A DNA stretch of 14,559 bases. Origin: an uncultured Marvinbryantia sp. GTDB lineage: Bacteria; Bacillota; Clostridia; Lachnospirales; Lachnospiraceae. Location of the stretch: contig CAKRVB010000048.1 in the NCBI GenBank assembly GCA_934408725.1, forward strand, positions 1-14,559, written 5' to 3'. The position numbers and the translations under genes were made by a program. Shown in pieces: positions 7,257-13,113 of the stretch (its first letter is position 1; each line of letters starts with the position of its first letter). A model generated the notes under the pieces. The model searched no databases, was not told the DNA's origin, and worked only from the letters and a program-made list of their open reading frames with translations.

Positions 7257-9635
7257 ATGAGTAAAAAAAATATCAGGCATAACCATAAGAATATCTGGAA
7301 AAGAATATTAGCTGGTCTGGGTGTGATAGTGATATTGTCAGATCCGGTCGGAACAAGTGTGTGGCAGCTCAAAGCAGCTGATGTGACAGCAGAATATGCA
7401 GAAACGGAAAGCTTTGAGACAGAAATCGAAGATGCAGAGAATCTGGAATCAGAAGAAAATGAAATAGATATCCAGGAACAGGAATATGAAGATGTCGCAG
7501 AACAGAGCTTGGATGATCTGGAGGAAGAAGAACAGATCCTGGATGGACAGGAGGATACTGGCTCACTGGATGAGCAAATTCAGAAAGCAGAAGCCAGTCT
7601 GAACTGGAAAAATGTGGAAGTTTTGGATAATACAGAGATTGTGACGGAAGAAAGTGCTGAAGCGGGTACCGCATTAAATGGTGGAAATCTGACAGGCAGA
7701 AATGCCAGACGTGTCCGTATGGCTGTACAGTTTCAGAACTGTTATGGGGATCAGCTAAACACAGGCAGCAGAGAGGTTTATGATGCAATGGAAGATGCAT
7801 GGGCCGATGGAGGAACAGAGGTTTTTCATGTAAAATTTCAGGAACCGCTGACCTTTCAGGCAACCGGAACGGTGGAGAATGGAACCTGGAAATGGATTGG
7901 ATCAGGAAAAGAAAGTAATGAGGAAAAAATGCAGCTGGATCCTGCTTATGGAGAAATGATAGAAGCCTTGCGCAGCTATGTGCAGGGAGGATTTGATGCC
8001 TGTATTTATGATCATCCGGAGATTTTTTGGTTGAAAAGAGTCGGATTTACTTATGGACTTACATGGGAAAAGCAGAAAGATGGAACGATGCTGGGAAAAA
8101 TCAGCACCGTGACTATATCGGGAAATGAAGCATGGACGGGAGCAAAGAATTGTGTCGAAGAATTTCAGAATAAAGTAAAGGATGCGGTCGATTGCATCAG
8201 TGAGGGATTTACAGAAGACATGTCTGATGCCCGGAAAATGAAACAAATTCATGATTATATTTGCGCCAAATGTGTATATCAGGAAGGAACTTATGCGCAC
8301 AGCGCCTACGGTACTTTTTATAATGGAAAAGTAGTGTGTGAAGGCTACGCCAAAGCATTTAAAATCCTGTGCAACAGAATGGGACTGACCTGTGTTCTGG
8401 GATCTGGAATTGTGCACAAATCTACCTCAGACGGAGCACATATGTGGAATTATGTGTTGCTGGATGGTGGATGGTATATGGTGGACGCTACCTGGGATGA
8501 CGGAAACAAACTTTCCAATCGATATTTGTTTGCAGGTGCGCAGACAAAAGGTTTTTATTATGCAATTGCACAGGAGCGTACCAATTATACAATATTTTCA
8601 AAAGAGCCGTATGGATATAAATTTGTACAGCCTGCATTGCAGGAAGATACCTATCATGAGAAGATAGAAACAGGATATATTCCGGCATCCTGTGAAAGCA
8701 GCGGCCTGAAGATCTGGCAGTGCCAGTTATGTGAGGAGATCACGCAGGAACAGATACCGGAAACGGGCCATAGCTTTGGGGCATGGAAGACTACAACAGA
8801 GGCGACCTGTGAACAGGCCGGCGTACAGAGCCGGATCTGCCAGACCTGTCAGAAAACAGAGACAGAGCCGATACCGGAAACGGGCCATAGTTTTGGAGCA
8901 TGGAAGACTACAACAGAAGCATCCTGCGAGCAGTCAGGCGTACAGAGCCGAATCTGTCAGACCTGTCAGAAGACAGAGACAGAGCCAATACCGGCCACGG
9001 GTCACAGCTATGGTGAATGGAAGATCAGTCGCGGGGCTACTGTTCTGGGAGAGGGGGAAATGCGCCGTAGTTGTCAGAATGTAGGATGCTCCAGTTACCA
9101 GACAAAAGCAATTGCAAAGTTGCCTGGATTTGTGCGCTTGAATGCATCCAGGATCACCTTGCAGACCAGGCAGTCCACCAGTGGTCTGAAAGTAACTGAT
9201 ATGGCAGAGGGAGATCGGATCGTCAGCTGGAAGAGCAGTAAGCCGACAGTTGCCACAGTCAGCAAAACGGGAAAGATAGTAGCTAAAAAGGCAGGAACAA
9301 CCATCATTACAGTGACACTGGCAAGTGGAGCAACGGCCAACGTGAAGGTAAAGGTACAGAAAAAAGCGGTACAGCCAGTCAGCTTACGCATTGCCTGCAG
9401 CCGGCTGAAGTCTAATCGTATTACTTTGAAAAAAGGACAGCGTACAACCTGTAAAGTTACAGTGAGCCCTTTTACCTGCAAGACGAAGGTTACATTTTCC
9501 AGTGCCAATCCAAAGATTGTAAAAATATCTGGAAACGGAAAAATCATAGCCAGAAAAGCAGGAAAAACAAAGATTACTGTGAAGGCAGGAAAGAAGAAAA
9601 AAGTGATCTGGGTCACTGTGAAAAAAGTAAAATGA
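7257..9635 (+). CDS. Secreted transglutaminase-like protein with Cys/His repeats and Big_2 domains
   Basis: 792 aa. Residues 1-40 are a signal peptide (basic start, core ILAGLGVIVIL, probable cleavage after LKA). Residues about 48-100 are very rich in Glu/Asp. A transglutaminase-like fold lies at about 325-425, with a probable Cys-His-Asp triad C361 (VVCEGYAKAF), H395 (GAHMWNYV) and D410 (VDATWDD). Residues about 475-616 hold Cys/His repeats (GHSFGAWK, then CxxC), followed by two Big_2-like beta domains at about 629-701 and 707-792, rich in lysine. Family members act on surface proteins as transglutaminases or proteases, or have no known activity; the substrate here is unknown. No LPXTG motif or membrane anchor is seen. 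ATG 7257 is preferred because AGAGGA at 7243-7248 lies 8 nt upstream; GTG 7251 is too close. Confidence 0.88.
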   Translation: MSKKNIRHNHKNIWKRILAGLGVIVILSDPVGTSVWQLKAADVTAEYAETESFETEIEDAENLESEENEIDIQEQEYEDVAEQSLDDLEEEEQILDGQEDTGSLDEQIQKAEASLNWKNVEVLDNTEIVTEESAEAGTALNGGNLTGRNARRVRMAVQFQNCYGDQLNTGSREVYDAMEDAWADGGTEVFHVKFQEPLTFQATGTVENGTWKWIGSGKESNEEKMQLDPAYGEMIEALRSYVQGGFDACIYDHPEIFWLKRVGFTYGLTWEKQKDGTMLGKISTVTISGNEAWTGAKNCVEEFQNKVKDAVDCISEGFTEDMSDARKMKQIHDYICAKCVYQEGTYAHSAYGTFYNGKVVCEGYAKAFKILCNRMGLTCVLGSGIVHKSTSDGAHMWNYVLLDGGWYMVDATWDDGNKLSNRYLFAGAQTKGFYYAIAQERTNYTIFSKEPYGYKFVQPALQEDTYHEKIETGYIPASCESSGLKIWQCQLCEEITQEQIPETGHSFGAWKTTTEATCEQAGVQSRICQTCQKTETEPIPETGHSFGAWKTTTEASCEQSGVQSRICQTCQKTETEPIPATGHSYGEWKISRGATVLGEGEMRRSCQNVGCSSYQTKAIAKLPGFVRLNASRITLQTRQSTSGLKVTDMAEGDRIVSWKSSKPTVATVSKTGKIVAKKAGTTIITVTLASGATANVKVKVQKKAVQPVSLRIACSRLKSNRITLKKGQRTTCKVTVSPFTCKTKVTFSSANPKIVKISGNGKIIARKAGKTKITVKAGKKKKVIWVTVKKVK
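8754..9104 (+). repeat. Tandem 117-bp coding repeats (39-residue Cys/His unit)
   Basis: Two full units, 8754-8870 and 8871-8987, differ at about 13 of 117 positions, mostly synonymous. A third, diverged unit begins at 8988, and a degenerate half-unit precedes the array (CESSGLKIWQCQLC). Each unit reads IPETGHSFGAWK, a Thr/Glu-rich stretch with one Cys, then CQTCQK. The pattern of one His and three Cys per unit resembles a small metal-binding or disulfide-bonded module common in secreted proteins of Clostridia. The near-identity of units 1 and 2 points to recent duplication. Confidence 0.9.
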
Positions 9636-9763
9636 TATTACTTTTCGTAAAAAATAAATAAGATAATACGGAGAAATAGAAAAAAGATATAGATAAAAAT
9701 AGAGAGAAATTTGTATAAAAACAAAAAAATGATATGAAAATGACGAAATAAAAGAAAAATACC
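9636..9763. other. A-rich intergenic tract upstream of the ppdK promoter
   Basis: About 120 nt of strongly A-rich sequence with few C residues between the secreted-protein gene and the ppdK promoter. No open frame or strong terminator was found. A weak A/T hairpin overlaps the upstream stop codon (9623-9630 with 9638-9645). The A-tracts directly upstream of the -35 box could act as an UP element or as bent DNA that stimulates ppdK transcription; this is inference from composition and position. Confidence 0.5.
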
Positions 9764-9791
9764 TTGACTAATTTGTATAATATGTTATGCT
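9764..9791 (+). promoter_or_regulatory. ppdK promoter with extended -10
   Basis: -35 box TTGACT at 9764-9769, a 16-nt spacer, and -10 box TATGCT at 9786-9791 preceded by TG at 9783-9784 (extended -10, TGTTATGCT). Initiation is predicted near 9798, leaving a leader of about 135 nt. A better-looking TATAAT at 9776-9781 lacks a -35 box at a usable distance. Confidence 0.7.
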
Positions 9792-9797
9792 AATTAT

Positions 9798-9933
9798 GTG
9801 CAGCTACAACAGGGTAGTAAATCACACCGGGAAAACAACCGGTGTTTTTTGCGCCATAAATATTCCTGTTATGAAACAAACAGCAGGCTGATGTAGCATT
9901 GTTTTCGCAATTCTTATTAGGAGGAATTTGAGT
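9798..9933 (+). promoter_or_regulatory. Structured ppdK leader, candidate cis-regulatory RNA
   Basis: The predicted transcript between promoter and start codon contains an early terminator hairpin (9824-9850). It also has several possible long-range pairings: GCTACA 9803-9808 with TGTAGC 9892-9897; AACAGG 9808-9813 with CCTGTT 9865-9870, sharing one base with the first; and the complete 8-nt hairpin loop GAAAACAA 9831-9838 with TTGTTTTC 9899-9906, 12 nt before the ribosome binding site. Together they could make a compact pseudoknotted leader controlling termination or initiation. It matches no riboswitch consensus I recognise. All pairings are read by eye, without energy calculation. Confidence 0.4.
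9824..9850 (+). terminator. Terminator/attenuator hairpin inside the ppdK leader
   Basis: ACACCGG at 9824-9830 and CCGGTGT at 9839-9845, a perfect 7-bp stem with loop GAAAACAA, followed directly by a run of T to 9850. The form is that of an intrinsic terminator, but it lies downstream of the best promoter and 84 nt before the ppdK start. It would therefore cut most ppdK transcripts to about 50 nt unless bypassed. If the promoter call is wrong it would simply terminate upstream transcription. Confidence 0.75.
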
Positions 9934-12561
9934 ATGACAAAATGGGTTTACTTATTCAAAGAAGGTAATGCGGACATGAGAAACCTTCTTGGAGGAAAGG
10001 GTGCGAATCTGGCGGAGATGACCAATCTGGGACTTCCTGTACCTCAGGGCTTCACGATTACAACGGAAGCATGTACTCAGTATTATGAAGATGGTCAAAA
10101 GATTAACGATGAAATCCAGGGCCAGATTATGGAATACATTGAGAAGATGGAAGAGATCACTGGAAAGAAGTTTGGGGATAAGGAAAATCCACTGCTGGTA
10201 TCTGTCAGATCCGGAGCAAGAGCATCTATGCCGGGCATGATGGATACCATTTTGAATCTTGGTCTGAATGAAGAGGTAGTAGAAGTCCTGGCTGAGAAAT
10301 CCGGCAACCCAAGATGGGCATGGGACTGCTACCGCAGATTTATCCAGATGTTCTCTGATGTTGTTATGGAAGTTGGAAAGAAATACTTCGAAGAACTGAT
10401 TGACAAGATGAAAGTATCCAAGGGCGTAACACAGGACGTAGAGCTGACAGCAGAAGATTTGAAAGAGCTGGCTAATCAGTTCAAGGCAGAATATAAAGAA
10501 AAGATCGGTGCAGACTTCCCGACAGATCCGAAGGTTCAGCTGATGGAAGCAATCAAAGCGGTATTCCGTTCCTGGGACAATCCTCGTGCCAATGTATACC
10601 GTCGTGACAACGATATCCCATATTCCTGGGGAACTGCTGTAAACGTACAGATGATGGCATTTGGTAATATGGGTGAGACATCCGGAACCGGTGTTGCATT
10701 TACCCGTGATCCGGCGACAGGAGAGAAGCATCTGATGGGTGAATTCCTGATGAACGCTCAGGGAGAAGATGTAGTAGCAGGTGTGAGAACACCTCAGAGA
10801 ATCGATCAGTTAAAAGAAGTAATGCCGGAAGTATATGATCAGTTTACCAAGATCTGTGCGACGCTGGAAGACCACTACCGTGATATGCAGGATATGGAGT
10901 TTACTATTGAGGACAGAAAGCTGTATATGCTTCAGACACGTAATGGTAAGAGAACTGCTCAGGCAGCATTGAAGATTGCCTGTGATCTGGTAGATGAAGG
11001 TATGATCACTGAACAGAAGGCTGTAGCTATGATTGATCCTAGAAACCTGGATACACTGCTTCATCCACAGTTCGACAAGACGGCACTGGTTAAGGCTGTT
11101 CCAGTTGCAAAAGCACTGGGAGCATCACCGGGAGCTGCATGTGGACAGATCGTATTTACTGCAGATGATGCAAAAGAATGGCATGCAATGGGCAAGAAGG
11201 TCGTTCTGGTTCGTCTGGAGACTTCACCGGAAGATATCGAAGGTATGAAGGCATCCCAGGGTATCCTGACCGTTCGTGGCGGTATGACCAGCCATGCAGC
11301 AGTAGTAGCCCGTGGAATGGGAACCTGCTGTGTATCCGGATGCGGTGACATCCATATGGATGAAGCAAACAAGAAGTTCACACTGGCCGGAAAAGAATAC
11401 CATGAAGGAGACTGGATCTCCATCGACGGTTCCACCGGAAATATTTACGATGGCGTGATCAAGACCGTAGATGCTACGATCGCCGGCGAATTTGGCCGTA
11501 TCATGGGATGGGCTGATAAGTATAGAAGACTGAAAGTAAGAACCAATGCAGATACACCAGCAGATGCAAAGAAAGCAAGAGAACTGGGCGCAGAAGGTAT
11601 CGGACTTTGCCGTACCGAGCATATGTTCTTCGAAGGAGACAGAATCGATGCATTCCGTGAGATGATCTGCTCCGATACCGTAGAAGAGAGAGAAGCAGCA
11701 CTGGAAAAGATTCTTCCGGTTCAGCAGAGTGACTTTGAAAAACTTTACGAAGCACTGGAAGGCAACCCGGTAACCATCCGTTTCCTGGATCCGCCTCTGC
11801 ATGAATTCGTACCACAGACAGAAGAAGATATTAAGAAGCTGGCTGATTCTCAGGGCAAGACCGTAGAACAGATCAAGGGTATCATTGATTCCCTGCACGA
11901 ATTCAACCCAATGATGGGACATCGTGGAGTTCGTCTGGCTGTTACTTATCCGGAGATCGCCAAGATGCAGACAAGAGCTGTCATCCGTGCAGCCATCAAC
12001 GTAAAGAAGAAACATCCAGACTGGAGTATTTGTCCGGAAATCATGATTCCACTGATCGGTGATGACAAAGAGCTTCGCTTTGTAAAGAAGACCGTGGTAG
12101 ATACTGCAAATGAAGAGATCGCAGCAGCAGGCGCAGACCTGAAGTATCAGGTAGGTACCATGATTGAGATTCCTCGTGCAGCTCTGACCGCAGATGAGAT
12201 CGCAAAAGATGCAGACTTCTTCTGCTTCGGAACCAACGACCTGACACAGATGACTTTCGGATTCTCCCGTGATGACGCAGGCAAGTTCCTGGAAGCATAC
12301 TACGAGAGAAAGATCTTCGAAAACGACCCATTTGCAAAACTTGACCAGAATGGTGTCGGTAAGCTGATGGAGATGGCAATTCAGCTTGGTAAGGACGAGA
12401 ACCCGAACCTGCACATCGGTATCTGTGGCGAACACGGCGGAGATCCATCATCTGTAGAATTCTGCCACAAGATCGGACTGGATTATGTATCCTGCTCACC
12501 GTTCCGCGTACCAATTGCAAGACTGGCCGCAGCACAGGCTGCCATCGCAGAGATGAAATAA
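9934..12561 (+). CDS. ppdK: Pyruvate, phosphate dikinase
   Basis: 875 aa, matching the classic clostridial PPDK, which interconverts pyruvate, ATP and phosphate with phosphoenolpyruvate, AMP and pyrophosphate, and serves glycolysis or gluconeogenesis in anaerobes. The N-terminal ATP-grasp part has GGKGANLAEM (20-29) and RSGARASMPG (from R92). The swivelling phosphohistidine domain has GGMTSHAAVVARG with catalytic H454; T452, two residues before it, is the position phosphorylated by DUF299-type PPDK regulatory proteins. The C-terminal TIM barrel binds pyruvate/PEP (GLCRTEH from about 557) and has the catalytic Cys C831 in GICGEHGG. ATG 9934 is chosen because AGGAGG at 9919-9924 lies 9 nt upstream; the in-frame TTG at 9928 is only 3 nt from it. 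It is monocistronic, with its own promoter, leader and 3' terminator. Confidence 0.98.
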   Translation: MTKWVYLFKEGNADMRNLLGGKGANLAEMTNLGLPVPQGFTITTEACTQYYEDGQKINDEIQGQIMEYIEKMEEITGKKFGDKENPLLVSVRSGARASMPGMMDTILNLGLNEEVVEVLAEKSGNPRWAWDCYRRFIQMFSDVVMEVGKKYFEELIDKMKVSKGVTQDVELTAEDLKELANQFKAEYKEKIGADFPTDPKVQLMEAIKAVFRSWDNPRANVYRRDNDIPYSWGTAVNVQMMAFGNMGETSGTGVAFTRDPATGEKHLMGEFLMNAQGEDVVAGVRTPQRIDQLKEVMPEVYDQFTKICATLEDHYRDMQDMEFTIEDRKLYMLQTRNGKRTAQAALKIACDLVDEGMITEQKAVAMIDPRNLDTLLHPQFDKTALVKAVPVAKALGASPGAACGQIVFTADDAKEWHAMGKKVVLVRLETSPEDIEGMKASQGILTVRGGMTSHAAVVARGMGTCCVSGCGDIHMDEANKKFTLAGKEYHEGDWISIDGSTGNIYDGVIKTVDATIAGEFGRIMGWADKYRRLKVRTNADTPADAKKARELGAEGIGLCRTEHMFFEGDRIDAFREMICSDTVEEREAALEKILPVQQSDFEKLYEALEGNPVTIRFLDPPLHEFVPQTEEDIKKLADSQGKTVEQIKGIIDSLHEFNPMMGHRGVRLAVTYPEIAKMQTRAVIRAAINVKKKHPDWSICPEIMIPLIGDDKELRFVKKTVVDTANEEIAAAGADLKYQVGTMIEIPRAALTADEIAKDADFFCFGTNDLTQMTFGFSRDDAGKFLEAYYERKIFENDPFAKLDQNGVGKLMEMAIQLGKDENPNLHIGICGEHGGDPSSVEFCHKIGLDYVSCSPFRVPIARLAAAQAAIAEMK

Positions 12562-12572
12562 ACAGATAAAAT

Positions 12573-12645
12573 TGTATTACAGGGCAAACACATAGTTTTG
12601 CGTGAACTGCCCAGGCATAAATTAAGTCTCAATGGCTTAATTGTA
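12573..12645 (+). other. Structured 3' region of ppdK with competing hairpins
   Basis: This non-coding stretch follows the ppdK stop. GGGCA 12582-12586 can pair with TGCCC 12608-12612, or alternatively GCAAA 12584-12588 with TTTGC 12597-12601. AATTAAG 12620-12626 pairs perfectly with CTTAATT 12636-12642 around a 9-nt loop. AGTCT 12625-12629 can instead pair with AGACT 12646-12650, the left foot of the following terminator. None has a T-tract. I see no coding frame and no clear promoter here, so it is probably ppdK 3' untranslated RNA. Confidence 0.4.
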
Positions 12646-12729
12646 AGACTCTTGGAACTTTGGAGAACGACCATAAGAGAGATAAAAGTCTCTTTAGGGA
12701 ATAACTCTAAAGTTTCAGGAGTCTTTTTT
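12646..12729 (+). terminator. Long intrinsic terminator downstream of ppdK
   Basis: A composite hairpin. AGACTC 12646-12651 pairs with GAGTCT 12719-12724. A second helix, 12655-12664 with 12706-12716, has one bulge and a G-U pair. After a large purine-rich internal loop, AAGAGA 12675-12680 pairs with TCTCTT 12689-12694. A T-run ends at 12729. At 84 nt it is much longer than the other terminators here, and its internal loop resembles a ligand or protein site more than a plain terminator stem. Confidence 0.7.
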
Positions 12730-12730
12730 G

Positions 12731-12760
12731 TTACACAATTATATATAACGATGCTATAAT
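12731..12760 (+). promoter_or_regulatory. Promoter of the interrupted Fic-like gene
   Basis: Extended -10 TGCTATAAT, with the hexamer at 12755-12760, and a weak -35 box TTACAC at 12731-12736 with an 18-nt spacer. It lies directly after the ppdK terminator and 30 nt before the start codon of the truncated gene, so that gene was an independent unit before insertion. It may still drive transcription into the inserted element. Confidence 0.6.
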
Positions 12761-12789
12761 GTAGAAACAAGATGAAGAGAGGTGTATAT

Positions 12790-12852
12790 ATGATGTCAAT
12801 GTTTGAAGATAAATTTCATTTATCCCCTGAACAGAGTTTGTTTTTGGGATAG
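12790..12852 (+). pseudogene. 5' fragment of a Fic-family-like gene, interrupted by an insertion sequence
   Basis: A short frame of 20 codons starts with ATG ATG at 12790 and reads MMSMFEDKFHLSPEQSLFLG before TAG at 12850-12852. It has a proper ribosome binding site (GAGAGG, 12777-12782) and a promoter upstream. The peptide resembles the N-terminus of Fic-domain proteins of Clostridia, where an LTxEQxxFLAKK segment precedes the Fic fold; this identification is from memory and rests on about 15 residues. Coding similarity stops at FL, where an insertion sequence begins. The Fic catalytic motif (HPFxxGNGR), which would make it an AMP transferase, must lie beyond the element and the window, if it survives. 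The visible fragment cannot be functional. Confidence 0.55.
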
Positions 12853-12940
12853 TGTCAAGTGACCTATGAAAAAATGAGCCAAAACAAAAAGGCTTGATTG
12901 AACCTTGAAAATTGCAGATATTTCAGTCAGAGGCAGGTTG

Positions 12941-13090
12941 CCGCCACCCTTGACAGCACACAAAAGAACTGCTGTAGGTGATTTACCGACGGCGAAGAAC
13001 TCAAGAACAGTTAATGATTTTCCGTCGTTTACAGCAGTGTAGCAGTTCTTTTGTGTGCCATCAAGGGCATAGCCGCTGATGCGGTGGCTG
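12941..13090. repeat. Long inverted repeat in the non-coding end of the insertion sequence
   Basis: The arm at 12947-12973 pairs over 27 positions with 13041-13067; the only two non-Watson-Crick positions are adjacent and would be G-U pairs in minus-strand RNA. Inside it, CGACGG 12987-12992 pairs with CCGTCG 13022-13027. Outside it, GCCACC 12944-12949 can pair with GGTGGC 13083-13088, sharing its last bases with the main arm. The loop holds AAGAACAGTTA (13003-13013), repeated exactly at 13116-13126 across the end of the transposase gene. The structure lies downstream of the transposase in its direction of transcription. Confidence 0.75.
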
Positions 13091-13113
13091 GCTTATTACC
13101 TCTGGCTTGGAAT

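Noticed and set aside
9623..9645. Possible terminator overlapping the stop codon of the secreted-protein gene
   Set aside because: The 8-bp stem has a single G-C pair and no T-run follows on the plus strand, so it is too weak to call.
9764..9781. TATAAT at 9776-9781 as the ppdK -10 box
   Set aside because: It lies only 6 nt from TTGACT, and no other -35 box is at a suitable distance; the TG-extended TATGCT at 9786-9791 fits better.
9952..10731. 259-codon open frame on the minus strand inside the 5' part of ppdK
   Set aside because: Same reason: complete overlap with conserved ppdK coding sequence and no independent signals.
11224..12435. 403-codon open frame on the minus strand inside ppdK
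   Set aside because: It is antisense to a well-conserved enzyme and has no ribosome binding site or recognisable motifs; long antisense frames arise from codon bias.
12576..12615. ACAGGGCAAAC resembles the opening of c-di-GMP-I (GEMM) riboswitches
   Set aside because: The following conserved GACGCAAAGC and the second-helix tetraloop receptor features are missing, so only about 10 nt match.
12646..12724. 79-nt folded segment of tRNA-like size with closing 6-bp stem
   Set aside because: There is no TTCGA-type T-loop, no D-loop GG and no CCA-compatible acceptor; it folds as one long interrupted hairpin ending in a T-tract.
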